Counted from the first letter of the stretch, positions 8,449 to 18,381 are shown. The stretch is 64,000 nucleotides of DNA from Rhodocyclales bacterium (GCA_016235805.1 JACRIY010000067.1:39703-103702); one strand, 5' to 3'. A program made the numbers and translations. Notes: a model not told the origin generated them from the letters alone.

Positions 8449-9945
8449 ATGCTGCTCTGGTTCGTCGTCCTCTATCTGATGGTGTCGGTCGGCATCGGCC
8501 TGTTCGCCGCCACCCGCGTCCATAACGCCCGCGACTTCGCCGTCGCCGGCCGCAGCCTGCCGCTGCCGGTGGTCACCGCCACGGTGTTCGCCACCTGGTT
8601 CGGCGCCGAAGCGGTGTTCGGCGTCTCGGCCACCTTCGTCAAGGATGGCCTCGGCGGGGTGGTAGCCGATCCCTTCGGCTCCTCGATGTGCCTGATCATC
8701 GCCGGCGTCATCTTCTCGCGCTACCTCTACAAGCTCAACATCATCACCCTGGGCGACTTCTACCGCATGCGCTACAACCGCACGGTCGAGGTGATCACCA
8801 CGATCTGCATCGTGCTTTCCTACCTCGGCTGGGTGGCGGCGCAGATCAAGGCCCTGGGCCTGATCTTTTTCGTCGTCACCGACGGCGCCGTATCGCAGAA
8901 CGCCGGCATGATCCTCGGCGCCGCCATCGTGCTCACCTACACTGTGTTCGGCGGCATGTTCTCGGTGGCGATCCTCGACTTCGTGCAGATGGCGGTGTCG
9001 ATGGGCGGCCTGCTGTTCATCGCCTGGACCGTCAGCGGAAAAGTCGGCGGTGGCGCCACGGCGGTGTTCGATCACGCCGCGGCGGCCGGCAAGCTGGACT
9101 TCTTTCCCGCGCCCGATCCCTGGCTCTGGCTGACCTTCCTCGGCACCTGGATGACCATGATGCTGGGCTCGATCCCGCAGCAGGACGTGTTCCAACGCAT
9201 CACCTCGGCCAAGAGCGCCAACATTGCGCTGTGGGGCTCGATCCTTGGCGCCTCGATTTATTTCTGCTTCACCTTCGTGCCGATGTTCATCGCCTACTCG
9301 GCGACGCTGATCGACCCGGCGCTGTTCAACGAGCTGCTGGCCAAGGACACGCAACTGGTGCTGCCGACCCTGGTCCTGCAGCACACGCCGCTGTTCGCCC
9401 AGGTGTTGTTTTTCGGCGCCGTGCTATCGGCCATCATGAGCTGCTCGTCGGCGACTCTGCTGGCGCCCTCCGTGACCTTCGCCGAGAACGTGGTGCGCGG
9501 CTTCTACCCGAACATGGGCGACCACCAGTTCCTGCGCGTGATGCGCGGCTGCCTGGTGGTGTTCACCTGCATCGTGCTCGGCTTCGCGCTGAAGTCCGAA
9601 GCCTCGATCTTCAAGATGGTGGAGAACGCCTACAAAGTGACCCTGGCCGGCGCCTTCGTGCCGCTCGCCGCCGGCATTTTCTGGCGCCGCGCGACGACGC
9701 AGGGCGCGCTGGCGGCGACTTTTGGCGGCCTGATCTCCTGGGTGCTGATCGAAGTGCTGATCGGCGAATCCAGCCTGGTGCCGCCGCAACTGATCGGACT
9801 CGGTGTCTCGATCCTGGGCATGGTCGCCGGCTCCCTGCTGCCACAATGGGTCGGCCACCACCAGCCGGGCCACGACCCGCATGCGATCCTGCATCACCAC
9901 GCCGCAGCGCAGACCCACCACGCCGAACCCGAGCACAGACACTGA
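8449..9945 (+). CDS. Sodium:solute symporter family protein
   Basis: This 498-residue membrane protein of the SSS family has about 13 hydrophobic helices. Family features seen are FATWFGAEAVFG in helix 2 region, GDFYRMRYNRTVE after helix 3, and SIPQQDVFQRITSAK in the middle, resembling the proline/pantothenate symporter group. It would couple Na+ entry to uptake of an organic solute. The last 30 residues are very His-rich (HHQPGHDPHA, LHHHAAA, HAEPEHRH), which is not a general SSS feature and could bind metal. The substrate is unknown. Confidence 0.9.
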   Translation: MLLWFVVLYLMVSVGIGLFAATRVHNARDFAVAGRSLPLPVVTATVFATWFGAEAVFGVSATFVKDGLGGVVADPFGSSMCLIIAGVIFSRYLYKLNIITLGDFYRMRYNRTVEVITTICIVLSYLGWVAAQIKALGLIFFVVTDGAVSQNAGMILGAAIVLTYTVFGGMFSVAILDFVQMAVSMGGLLFIAWTVSGKVGGGATAVFDHAAAAGKLDFFPAPDPWLWLTFLGTWMTMMLGSIPQQDVFQRITSAKSANIALWGSILGASIYFCFTFVPMFIAYSATLIDPALFNELLAKDTQLVLPTLVLQHTPLFAQVLFFGAVLSAIMSCSSATLLAPSVTFAENVVRGFYPNMGDHQFLRVMRGCLVVFTCIVLGFALKSEASIFKMVENAYKVTLAGAFVPLAAGIFWRRATTQGALAATFGGLISWVLIEVLIGESSLVPPQLIGLGVSILGMVAGSLLPQWVGHHQPGHDPHAILHHHAAAQTHHAEPEHRH

Positions 9946-9951
9946 CACTTC

Positions 9952-11103
9952 GTGGCCGACAAGCAGACCCTCTACGAGCTTCTCGGCCTCAGCGACAAAG
10001 CCTCCCCGGCGGACATCCAGCAAGCCTACGCGGCCCTGCGCCTGGCGCTGGACGCGCAGCCCGAGAACGAGGAAAAACACAACCGCATCGCGATCCTGAC
10101 CGACGCCCGCGACCTGTTGCTCGACCGGCGCCAGCGAGCGGGCTACGACCGCCACCAGCGCGACCGGCGCGAAGGCGAACGACGGCAGGCTCTGCCCGCG
10201 CCGCCCACACGCTGGCTCAAGCCGACCCTGGCTTCGCTGTTGATCGCCGGCGCGGCCTATGCCGCCGGGCGCTACATGGTCCCGGCGGCGGCTCCGGGCG
10301 AACCCCGCTCCGTGGCAAACGCCGTGGCGCCGGCGCCGACTTCTCGCGTCACGAGCGCCAGCGACAGCCGGGAAGCGGATGCGCTGGCCGCCGACATCGC
10401 CGCCCAATTGCCGCCAGCAGCCGCCATGCCTGCCCAACCGGCATCAACATCGGCCAGCGCGCCGGTCGCGCAACCCGCGGCGCAAGCTGCGCCTATCGAA
10501 GCGCCGCAGCCCTCTGCGGAGCGAACCATTGCCGAATCCACCTACTTGATCATCGGCGGCGGCGGCCAGGGAACCGGCGTCGCCATCGAAAGCGACAAGC
10601 TGCTCACCAATTGCCACGTCATCGCACCCAATGTGCACAAGGGGCCGCTGCTGGCGACCAGCGCCGTCACTGGCGCGTCGACGCGAATCACCCATGCCGC
10701 CTTCCTGATTACCGAGGATGCGTGCATCGTGCATGCGCCTGGCCTCAATGCCAGACCGATAGGCATGGGCAACACGGCGCGCCTGACGCGCGGCACGCAG
10801 ATCTACAACCTCGGCTTCGCCAAAGGGCGCCTGACGTTTTCGCCGGGCACCATGCTCGGCGTGATCAACCGCCGCGGCCAGAACTATCTGGTCTCGAACA
10901 ACTACTGCGACAACGGCGTCTCGGGCGGGCCGCTGGTCGATGCCAGTGGCGAACTGGTCGGCCTCACCTCGGGCGGCACGCGTGACAGAAAGTTCTGCAT
11001 TTCTCTTACCGTGGAAACCGCGCGCCGGGTTCTCGACCAGACCCTGATCGTGATCGACGGCTTCCCGACCGACTATCTGACCAACCTCCAGCGCAACTGG
11101 TAG
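9952..11103 (+). CDS. J-domain-like / membrane-anchored trypsin-like serine protease fusion
   Basis: This 383-residue protein has three parts. Residues 1-70 resemble a DnaJ J-domain (TLYELLGLSDKASPADIQQAY) but the HPD motif that activates Hsp70 is missing. A hydrophobic helix (ASLLIAGAAYAAGRYMV, about 93-110) and an Ala/Pro-rich linker follow. The rest is a trypsin-like peptidase domain with catalytic candidates His in LLTNCHVIAP, Asp in ITEDACIV and Ser in GVSGGPLVD. The protease would face the periplasm and the J-like part the cytoplasm. The start is GTG, six bases after the symporter stop. The linker contains a copy of repeat R. Confidence 0.8.
   Translation: MADKQTLYELLGLSDKASPADIQQAYAALRLALDAQPENEEKHNRIAILTDARDLLLDRRQRAGYDRHQRDRREGERRQALPAPPTRWLKPTLASLLIAGAAYAAGRYMVPAAAPGEPRSVANAVAPAPTSRVTSASDSREADALAADIAAQLPPAAAMPAQPASTSASAPVAQPAAQAAPIEAPQPSAERTIAESTYLIIGGGGQGTGVAIESDKLLTNCHVIAPNVHKGPLLATSAVTGASTRITHAAFLITEDACIVHAPGLNARPIGMGNTARLTRGTQIYNLGFAKGRLTFSPGTMLGVINRRGQNYLVSNNYCDNGVSGGPLVDASGELVGLTSGGTRDRKFCISLTVETARRVLDQTLIVIDGFPTDYLTNLQRNW
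10320..10339 (-). repeat. Short dispersed repeat R, copy inside the J/trypsin gene
   Basis: On the minus strand this reads TCGGCGCCGGCGCCACGGCG, one mismatch from the core. On the coding strand it encodes AVAPAPT in the linker. The same peptide is encoded by the copies at 25185 and 30712. Confidence 0.5.
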
Positions 11104-11224
11104 CGAGGCTTGTCGCCCCTGCGCGAAGGGGGCAGAATCGTGTTCGTGGCCAACGCTCATGCCGGCAAGCGCCACAGGCAGACGATGAAACACGCGAAAG
11201 GCGAATTAATGGCCCGCCCCCCAT

Positions 11225-11274
11225 CCCCCCCTCACGGGGGGCTTCCGATCAGCTCGCTTCGCTCGGGTATCACC
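11225..11274 (+). repeat. Hairpin plus GCTCGCTTCGCTCG repeat, copy 2
   Basis: A hairpin with arms CCCCCC and GGGGGG around CTCAC is followed by GCTCGCTTCGCTCGGGTATC (11252-11271), a variant of the module at 1228 and 23043. It fills the 187-base gap between the protease gene and the VanZ gene; nothing else was recognised there. Confidence 0.6.
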
Positions 11275-11290
11275 CGTCGCTCAGAACGAG

Positions 11291-12364
11291 TTGTCGCACG
11301 TTAGCCGCTCGCGCACCCACCTGACGCTCTACCTGACCGGCGGCTACCTGCTGCTGATCGTCTACGCCAGCCTGTACCCCCTCGCCGGCTGGCGCGACAG
11401 TGGCGGCAATCCGCTGGATTTCCTGACCGCAGCCTGGCCGCGGTACTACACCGGTTTCGACCTGGCGACCAATGTCGCGGTGTACCTGCCCTGCGGCTTC
11501 CTTTGCGCCGCCGCGCTGCGCCGTCGACTGCCCGGCGTTCCCGCCTGGTTGCTGGCGACCCTGCTCGGAAGCGCCACCAGCCTGTCGATGGAAATCCTGC
11601 AGAACTACCTGCCCGACCGTGTCCCCTCCAATCTGGACCTGGCCTGCAACACCGCGGGGACATGGCTCGGCGCCTGGCTGGGCGCCGGCAAGGGCGGCGA
11701 TCTGCTTGACGAGGGACGCCTCGCCGACTGGCGGCGACAGACCCTGATGCGCGGCTACGGCGTCGACATGGGCGTGCTGCTGGTGGCAGCCTGGCTGCTG
11801 ACCCAGCTATCGCCGGAATCGCTGCTGTTCGGCAGCGGCAACCTGCGCCTGATGCTGGACCTGCCGCCGGTACAACCCTTCCTCGCGGAACGCTTCATCA
11901 GCGTCGAAGCCACCATTGCCGCCGCCGGACTGCTGGCGGCCGGACTGGTCGTCACGCTGCTGCTGCGGCGCCACGCGCGGCCGCTGACCGTCGGCCTGCT
12001 GCTGTTTGCCGTCGTGGTCAAGGCCGCCACCCACGGCGTGCTCATGGGCCAGTCCGCGGCACTGGCCTGGATCACGCCCGGCAACAGCACCGGCATGGCG
12101 ATCGGTCTGGTGTTGTGGTGGAGCGCCACCTTCCTCGGCATCGAATTGCAGCGCGCGGTGGCGGCGCTGGCTCTGCTGTTCGCCACCGTGATGGTAAACG
12201 TCGCGCCGGAAAACCCCTACCTGCTGAACGCGCTGCACATCTGGAACCCGGGCCAGTTCCTCAACTTCAATGGCCTCACACGCCTGATTTCCTCGCTCTG
12301 GCCCTTCCTGGCGCTGCCCTGGCTGATGTCCTACCGACCGAGAAAAAATGACACCGATTACTGA
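11291..12364 (+). CDS. VanZ family membrane protein
   Basis: This 357-residue polytopic membrane protein begins with a VanZ-like domain (YLLLIVYASLYPLAGW, then ATNVAVYLPCGFLCA and SMEILQNYLPDRVPSNLDL), followed by further hydrophobic helices. VanZ proteins are named for teicoplanin resistance, but most members have unknown roles. The start is a TTG preceded by AACGAG; no ATG or GTG fits the conserved N-terminus. Its last 17 bases overlap the next gene. Confidence 0.8.
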   Translation: MSHVSRSRTHLTLYLTGGYLLLIVYASLYPLAGWRDSGGNPLDFLTAAWPRYYTGFDLATNVAVYLPCGFLCAAALRRRLPGVPAWLLATLLGSATSLSMEILQNYLPDRVPSNLDLACNTAGTWLGAWLGAGKGGDLLDEGRLADWRRQTLMRGYGVDMGVLLVAAWLLTQLSPESLLFGSGNLRLMLDLPPVQPFLAERFISVEATIAAAGLLAAGLVVTLLLRRHARPLTVGLLLFAVVVKAATHGVLMGQSAALAWITPGNSTGMAIGLVLWWSATFLGIELQRAVAALALLFATVMVNVAPENPYLLNALHIWNPGQFLNFNGLTRLISSLWPFLALPWLMSYRPRKNDTDY

Positions 12365-12674
12365 CCTCACCACCCTGCGCGATGCGCTGCGGGCCTTCTG
12401 CGCCGCACGCGACTGGCATCGCTTCCACACCCCCAAGAACCTCGTCATGGCGCTCAGCGTCGAGGCGGCGGAACTTGTCGAGCATTTCCAGTGGGCGACG
12501 CCCGAGGAGAGCCTGGCCCTCGCCGCCGACAAGCGCGCCGAGGTCGCCGATGAAATTGCCGACGTGCTGATCTACCTGACCGAACTTGCCGACGTGCTGG
12601 ACATCGACCCGATCGCCGCAGCCCGGGAAAAGATCGTCAAGAACGCTGCCAAGTACCCCGCCCCGTCCCGGTAA
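12348..12674 (+). CDS. MazG-like nucleotide pyrophosphohydrolase
   Basis: This 108-residue all-alpha NTP pyrophosphohydrolase resembles the RS21-C6/dCTPase subgroup. The metal-binding acidic pattern is visible as EAAELVEHFQW and EVADEIADVLIYL (ExxE and ExxD). Such enzymes hydrolyse non-canonical or excess dNTPs to the monophosphate and pyrophosphate, a house-cleaning role. It overlaps the VanZ gene by 17 bases and is followed 35 bases later by a ferredoxin-like gene. Confidence 0.88.
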   Translation: MTPITDLTTLRDALRAFCAARDWHRFHTPKNLVMALSVEAAELVEHFQWATPEESLALAADKRAEVADEIADVLIYLTELADVLDIDPIAAAREKIVKNAAKYPAPSR

Positions 12675-12709
12675 AATCCGTCTTCCGTCCCCCAGACCGA
12701 CCCGCGACC

Positions 12710-13021
12710 ATGAGCCACTTCACGCACCACGTCTTCTTCTGCACCAACCAGCGCGCGGCGGGCGAAGCCTGCTGCAACGACCACGGCGCCAGCGACATGC
12801 GCGCCTACGCCAAGGACAAGATCAAGTCGCTCGGCGACAGGATGCCGGGCAAGGTGCGCATCAACGCGGCGGGCTGCCTCGATCGCTGCGAGAAAGGGCC
12901 GGTGATGGTGATCTATCCCGAGGCGGTCTGGTACACCTACGTGGACCAGGAAGACATCGACGAGATCATCGACCAGCACCTGGTCAATGGCCGCGTGGTC
13001 GAACGGCTCAAGGTGGACTGA
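12710..13021 (+). CDS. Thioredoxin-like [2Fe-2S] ferredoxin
   Basis: This 103-residue protein has the thioredoxin-fold [2Fe-2S] ferredoxin pattern: a first cysteine pair in FFCTNQRAAGEACC and a second in GCLDRCEKGPVM, then YPEAVWYTYV. Cluster ligands are two Cys from each segment. These proteins act as small cytoplasmic electron carriers. It lies two bases upstream of the hydrolase start. Confidence 0.88.
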   Translation: MSHFTHHVFFCTNQRAAGEACCNDHGASDMRAYAKDKIKSLGDRMPGKVRINAAGCLDRCEKGPVMVIYPEAVWYTYVDQEDIDEIIDQHLVNGRVVERLKVD

Positions 13022-13023
13022 CG

Positions 13024-13680
13024 GTGTCGCGCCATGAACGCGTCCTGCTGGACGGGCCCGACGGCAAGATCGAGGTCTTCGTCGAGGACCACGAAAATCC
13101 GACCGGCATCGCCCTGATCGCGCATCCGCATCCGCTGTTCGGCGGCACCGCCGACAACAAGGTGGTGACCACGCTCGCGCGCGCCTTCCGCGAGCGCGGC
13201 TGCATTACGCTGCGGCCGAGCTTTCGCGGCGTCGGCGGCAGCGAGGGCGAGCACGACCACGGCGACGCCGAGACCGACGACGTGCTGGCGGTGCACGACT
13301 GGGCGCGCGAACATTTCGCCGGCCGGCTCACGCCTTCCGGCATGCCGCTGCCTCTTTATCTCGCCGGGTTTTCCTTCGGCGCCTATGTCACCACGCGACT
13401 GGCGAAACGCCTCGCTGCCGCCGGCGATCCGGCGCGCTGGCTGGTGCTGGTGGGCACTGCGGCCGGCTTCGTCGAAGGCATGCGCCGCTACGAAACCGAG
13501 GCGGTGGCGCCCGACACGCTGGTGATCCACGGCTCGGAAGACGAAACCGTGCGCCTGGCCAACGTCCTGGCCTGGGCCACGCCGCTTGACCTGCCGGTGG
13601 TGGTGATCCCTGGCGCCGACCATTTCTTCCACCGCCGCCTGCACCTGATCCGCGACCTGATCCAGCGCGCCTGGCACTGA
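13024..13680 (+). CDS. Alpha/beta hydrolase
   Basis: This 218-residue alpha/beta hydrolase has HPHPLFGGTADNKVV near the start, FRGVGGSEG, the nucleophile elbow GFSFGAYV, and DHFFHRR with the C-terminal catalytic His. The GTG at 13024 was chosen because it lies two bases after the ferredoxin stop and begins the conserved fold; the frame is open upstream but only as a shadow of the two preceding genes. It belongs to the group formerly called dienelactone hydrolase-like. The substrate is unknown. Confidence 0.88.
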   Translation: MSRHERVLLDGPDGKIEVFVEDHENPTGIALIAHPHPLFGGTADNKVVTTLARAFRERGCITLRPSFRGVGGSEGEHDHGDAETDDVLAVHDWAREHFAGRLTPSGMPLPLYLAGFSFGAYVTTRLAKRLAAAGDPARWLVLVGTAAGFVEGMRRYETEAVAPDTLVIHGSEDETVRLANVLAWATPLDLPVVVIPGADHFFHRRLHLIRDLIQRAWH

Positions 13681-13741
13681 CGCTCATCGCGGCGGGAAGC
13701 GCTCGCCGATGATGAAACGCACTGTTTGACGCAACTCTGGA

Positions 13742-15496
13742 TCAGTGCGGCGTGGCGTCCCAGGTCTTGCGGATCTGCTCCAGGCGGTGGTTGCCGACGT
13801 CGCGCTGGGCGACGAAATTCAGGTAGCCCTGCATGCGATTGTTGAGGCGCTTGCGGGTGTCGGCGTCGATCGCCAGATGGCCCGAAGCGACTTCCTCGAA
13901 GCACTTGACGATGCAGGTCGCGGCATTGAGATAGACCGCGACGTTCTTGTTCGACTCGGCCAGCCGGGCGAATTCCTCCACGGCGTCGAGCAACTGGCCA
14001 TGCTTGGCCATGTTGGCAGCGGCGACGTTCATCTGCCGCAGGTTCTCGCTGGCGCCTTCCGCGATTCGCGTCGCATGGGCCTCCCAGCCACCGCTGGCCA
14101 TCATGGTCTTGATGCGTTCCTCGATCGACTGGTTGCCGATGTGGTCCTGGTACAGGGCCTGCGCCATCTGGCACGCCGTCGCCTCGTCGCCCATTTCGAC
14201 CGCGGCTTCGAGCACGAACATCGACTCCTCGCGATCCATCTCGTGCCCGCCCGCCTCGGTTGACTCCAGCGCCTGCCGCATCTTCTGGTAGGCGTCCTCG
14301 GCGGCCTTGCGGTCGCCCTTGGCCACGGCGGCCGCGTAGGACACCGTCTTTCCGGAAAGCGCGTAGGCAGGGTCGTTCTTGTGGAAGTCGGCGAGGTTGC
14401 CGGCGAGGCTCTCGAGCCGCTCCAGCGCTGCCTTGCTGCCGCTCTTGATCAGCATGCCGGCATAGGTGCTGAAGTCGCCCGGACGGATGAAGCTCGACCC
14501 GCGACCATGCTGGTGCATCATCGCGTAGGCGTCGATCGCCGTCAGCGGGTCGTCGGTGGCCACCGCAATGCGCGCAATCTCGCGCTGGCGCTGAAGCGAC
14601 TTGGGGTTCTTCTGCAGCACCAGCTTGAGCAGGGCCTTGGTCGCCTCGAGGTCGCCCTTGCGTTCGTGCACCTTGGCCAGCAGGTCATGCGCGTGCAGGT
14701 AATCCGGGTTGTCGTGGATCAATTCTTCGATGATGGCCGCAGTCTCGTCGTAGCGATCGAGATGGAAGAAGGCGCGCGCCTTGCCCAGCTTGGCCCAGGG
14801 CAGCATCGGGCGACTCTCCAGGATCGACTCGAAATGATCGTAGGCTTCCTGGTAATGCTCCATCTGCAGCATGCATTCGCCTGCGATGCGCTGGAATCCG
14901 GCGGCATGCCGCGGGTTGTCCTGCGAACTATGCCGGCAGACTTCCAGTGCTTCGCTGAAACGCCCGGCATCGAACAGGTCGGTCGCCCCCTTCAGCGCCT
15001 GGCGATGGTCCCAGGCCTTGCCCAGGCGTTCGTGCAGCAGTTCCGGGGAGATGGGCTTGATCAGGTAGTCGTCGGGCGCAAGTTCGACCGCCGAAAACAC
15101 TTGCTCGTACTTGCGCTCGCCGGTGATCATGATCCAGATGGTCGACTGCGGCAGCAGCTTCTGCCGCCTGACTTCCTCCAGCAGCTGCTGGCCGTCGCGC
15201 GTGTCGGACAGGATGTAGTCGCACAGCACCACGTCGTAGTTGCCACGGTTGCGGATCCGGTACAGCGCGTCGTGGTAGCTGTCGGAGACATCGATCTTGG
15301 TGCCGCCCGCGTTGGCGATGGTATTGCGCAACCAGACGCGCATGGTCTGCGAGTCTTCGATCAACAGGTAGGAGAGCGTGCCATACGGACAGGGCAGGAG
15401 CTTCGCGACGGGGCGCCGAACCGGGGTCGCTGCGCGCTCGTCGCCACCGCCGTCATCGTCGGCAAACAGACCATCCAGATCAGTAAGTTCAGACAT
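13742..15496 (-). CDS. Receiver domain-TPR response regulator
   Basis: This 584-residue protein begins with a response-regulator receiver domain (about 40-160): acidic pair in LLIEDSQ, phospho-acceptor Asp93 in [10 protein letters not shown], Lys in [10 protein letters not shown]. It continues with many TPR-like helical hairpins ([34 protein letters not shown]). There is no DNA-binding or enzymatic output, so signalling is probably through protein contacts. No kinase gene is adjacent. Related CheY-TPR proteins occur in betaproteobacteria, often tied to motility or surface behaviour, but that is not shown here. Confidence 0.88.
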   Translation of the reverse strand: MSELTDLDGLFADDDGGGDERAATPVRRPVAKLLPCPYGTLSYLLIEDSQTMRVWLRNTIANAGGTKIDVSDSYHDALYRIRNRGNYDVVLCDYILSDTRDGQQLLEEVRRQKLLPQSTIWIMITGERKYEQVFSAVELAPDDYLIKPISPELLHERLGKAWDHRQALKGATDLFDAGRFSEALEVCRHSSQDNPRHAAGFQRIAGECMLQMEHYQEAYDHFESILESRPMLPWAKLGKARAFFHLDRYDETAAIIEELIHDNPDYLHAHDLLAKVHERKGDLEATKALLKLVLQKNPKSLQRQREIARIAVATDDPLTAIDAYAMMHQHGRGSSFIRPGDFSTYAGMLIKSGSKAALERLESLAGNLADFHKNDPAYALSGKTVSYAAAVAKGDRKAAEDAYQKMRQALESTEAGGHEMDREESMFVLEAAVEMGDEATACQMAQALYQDHIGNQSIEERIKTMMASGGWEAHATRIAEGASENLRQMNVAAANMAKHGQLLDAVEEFARLAESNKNVAVYLNAATCIVKCFEEVASGHLAIDADTRKRLNNRMQGYLNFVAQRDVGNHRLEQIRKTWDATPH

Positions 15497-15683
15497 CGCC
15501 GATATCGCCTCCCGGCAAGCACCTCGTCAAATTCGGGGAACATCGACATCCCCTTTCGTCCGTCGCCAGCGGGACGGTCGTCGCCGACCGCCGAGTTTGC
15601 CGGCGCGGACGGGTGGCGGCAGACTGTTAGAATTTTACCTTCAGGCGAAGGAACAGGAACATGCGCTGCGTCAAGGATCAACC

Positions 15684-16595
<912 letters not shown>

Positions 16596-16617
16596 GGAAA
16601 TGCTGAACCAGCAACTG

Positions 16618-16644
16618 CCGTTCGGGCTGAGCCTGTCGAAGCCC
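16618..16644 (+). repeat. Widespread TTCGGGCTGAGCCTGTCGAA-type repeat
   Basis: This imperfect palindrome (core TTCGGGCTGAGCCTGTCGAA, from 16621) matches from memory a short repeat found in many proteobacterial genomes. It marks the left end of the non-coding block between nodI and higB (16596-16862), which otherwise holds only two copies of repeat R and the higBA operator. Confidence 0.5.
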
Positions 16645-16712
16645 CTGATTTACCAGGCGGGCGTTTAGAAAAGCTCAACGCGAACTGGCTTGTTAAGTGA
16701 CTCCCTAAAAAG

Positions 16713-16732
16713 TCGGCGCTGGCGACACGGCG
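16713..16732 (+). repeat. Short dispersed repeat R, left member of an inverted pair
   Basis: A full match to the core TCGGCGCTGGCGNNACGGCG, followed by a tandem duplication of its last eight bases (ACACGGCG). It faces the inverted copy at 16789-16808. Confidence 0.75.
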
Positions 16733-16788
16733 ACACGGCGACAAGACAATTTGGTTCAGCACAGCTATTGATTTCGCGCCGCATGAAA

Positions 16789-16808
16789 CGCCGTCACGCC
16801 AGCGCCGA
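16789..16808 (-). repeat. Short dispersed repeat R, right member of an inverted pair
   Basis: The minus strand is a full match to the core. With the copy at 16713 it could fold into a long stem enclosing about 56 bases, directly upstream of the higBA operator. Confidence 0.75.
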
Positions 16809-16829
16809 CTCTTGACCGGCACACGTCGT

Positions 16830-16848
16830 TGATACCAAATTGGTATCA
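16830..16848. promoter_or_regulatory. Palindromic operator of higBA module 1
   Basis: TGATACCA-AAT-TGGTATCA is a perfect 8-bp inverted repeat with a 3-base centre, ending 14 bases before the toxin start. HigA-type antitoxins repress their own operon through such palindromes. The second higBA module has a palindrome of identical geometry at 59651. Confidence 0.75.
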
Positions 16849-16862
16849 TGTTACAGTCGCGC

Positions 16863-17156
16863 ATGCGGATCGTTGCCCTGTCCACCTTGCGGACCTTCTG
16901 GGAAAGACACCCGGATGCCGAAACGCCTTTGCGGGCCTGGTATGCCCTGGCGAGCCGGTCGCAATGGAAGACGCCAGCCGACGTCAAGGCGGCGTATCGA
17001 AACGCCAGCTTCGTCGCCGATCGCCGGGTGGTGTTCAACATCAAGGGCAATGACTACCGGCTGGTGGTGGCGGTTCGCTACGATCGGGGGCTGATGTATG
17101 TTCGTTTCGTCGGCAGCCATCGGCAATACGACAGAATCGACGTGGAAACAATCTAG
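16863..17156 (+). CDS. higB: HigB-family toxin, module 1
   Basis: This 97-residue mRNA interferase of the HigB_toxin family (RelE superfamily) contains PLRAWYALASRSQWKTPADV, then VVFNIKGNDYRLVVAV and YVRFVGSHRQYDRI. It would cleave ribosome-bound mRNA when not held by HigA. The start at 16863 was chosen because MRIVALSTL aligns without gaps with the start of the second HigB at 59679 and leaves the operator intact; an ATG at 16848 lies inside the operator. It precedes its antitoxin by nine bases and interrupts the nodI-nodJ pair. Confidence 0.9.
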   Translation: MRIVALSTLRTFWERHPDAETPLRAWYALASRSQWKTPADVKAAYRNASFVADRRVVFNIKGNDYRLVVAVRYDRGLMYVRFVGSHRQYDRIDVETI

Positions 17157-17165
17157 GAGGCCGCC

Positions 17166-17558
17166 ATGGAACTCAAGCCCATCCGCAACAAAAAGGAATA
17201 CCAGGCGGCGCTGGCCGAAGTCGAGCGCCTGTGGGACGCGCCAGCGAAGTCGGCCGAGGCTGACCGTCTCGACGTTCTGTCAATGCTGGTCGAGCGCTAC
17301 GAGCGGCAGCACTTCCCGATCGCCGATCCCGATCCCATCGAATTCCTCAATCATGTGATGGAAAGCCGCGCACTGACGCGAAAGGATCTGGAAGCCTTCA
17401 TCGGGCCACGTGGCCGCGTCGCCGACATCCTGAACCGCACCCGACCGCTGACCCTGGAGATGATTCGGCGCCTTGCGGATGGCTTGCAGTTGCCGGCCGA
17501 AGTATTGATCCGGCCCTACCGCCTGCGCCGGGAAGCCGGAGAACTGGAAGCGGCGTGA
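17166..17558 (+). CDS. higA: HigA-family antitoxin, module 1
   Basis: This 130-residue antitoxin has a helix-turn-helix region in its C-terminal half (FLNHVMESRALTRKDLEAF, RGRVADILNRTRPLTLEMI). It should neutralise HigB and repress the operon at the palindrome 16830-16848. A ribosome site (AGGAGG) lies just upstream of the ATG. The N-terminal half (residues 1-55) is helical and probably contacts the toxin. Confidence 0.9.
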   Translation: MELKPIRNKKEYQAALAEVERLWDAPAKSAEADRLDVLSMLVERYERQHFPIADPDPIEFLNHVMESRALTRKDLEAFIGPRGRVADILNRTRPLTLEMIRRLADGLQLPAEVLIRPYRLRREAGELEAA

Positions 17559-17598
17559 CTTCGGACCCGGCATCCGCCTTCCCGCTTCGGCCCCTTTC

Positions 17599-18381
17599 AT
17601 GAGCGCACAACTCCTTCTGCCGCGGCTCTCCCTGCGCGCCTTTGCCGTCTGGCGGCGCAATTTCCTGGTCTGGAAGAAGCTGGCGATCCCTTCGCTGCTG
17701 GGCAACCTGGCCGACCCGATGATCTACCTGTTCGGACTCGGCTACGGCCTGGGCGGACTCCTGCCGCAGGTCGGCGGCGTGTCCTACATCGCCTTCCTGG
17801 CGGCGGGAACGGTGTGCGCCTCGACCATGAACGCCGCCTCCTTCGAGGCGCTTTACTCGGCCTTCTCGCGCATGCACGTGCAGCGCACCTGGGAAGCGAT
17901 CATGAATGCGCCGGTGACGCTGGAGGACGTGATGGCCGGCGAATTGCTGTGGGCGGCGGCCAAGGCCACGCTGTCGGGCATCGCGATCCTGATCGTGATC
18001 TGGGCGCTGGGCCTGATCGGATCGCCGCTCGCCTTGTGGGCGGTGCCGGTGATTTTCCTCACCGGACTGGCCTTCGCCGCGCTGGGCCTGATCGTCACCG
18101 CGCTGGCGCCTTCCTACGACTTCTTCATGTACTACTTCACGCTGTTCATCACGCCCATGGTGCTGCTGTGCGGCGTGTTTTTCCCGCCCGACCAGCTGCC
18201 GCCGGCAGTGCAGGCGGTGGCGGCCTGGCTGCCGCTGACCCATGCCGTGGCGCTGGTGCGGCCGCTGCTGTTCGGCGAAATCCCGGCCGGCATCGTCGGC
18301 CACATCGCTGCGCTGCTGGCGGTCGCCGTGATCGCCTTCGGCATCGCCTCGGCGCTGATCCGGCGCCGCCTGCTGAAGTAA
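17599..18381 (+). CDS. nodJ: NodJ-type ABC-2 transporter permease
   Basis: This 260-residue ABC-2 permease has six hydrophobic helices and the NodJ-like segments NFLVWKKLAIPSLLGNLADP, YLFGLGYGLGG and FFPPDQLPPAVQAVAAWLPL. It should form an exporter with the ATPase at 15684. The 1-kb interruption by higBA means it may be transcribed from the higBA promoter or by read-through. It is followed ten bases later by thiS. Confidence 0.9.
   Translation: MSAQLLLPRLSLRAFAVWRRNFLVWKKLAIPSLLGNLADPMIYLFGLGYGLGGLLPQVGGVSYIAFLAAGTVCASTMNAASFEALYSAFSRMHVQRTWEAIMNAPVTLEDVMAGELLWAAAKATLSGIAILIVIWALGLIGSPLALWAVPVIFLTGLAFAALGLIVTALAPSYDFFMYYFTLFITPMVLLCGVFFPPDQLPPAVQAVAAWLPLTHAVALVRPLLFGEIPAGIVGHIAALLAVAVIAFGIASALIRRRLLK

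Noticed and set aside
16596..16862. Possible insertion sequence between nodI and higB
   Set aside because: No transposase frame, terminal repeats with target duplication or known IS ends; only short repeats and an operator were found.
16848..16862. Alternative higB start at 16848
   Set aside because: It lies on the last base of the palindromic operator, and the second HigB aligns with the start at 16863.
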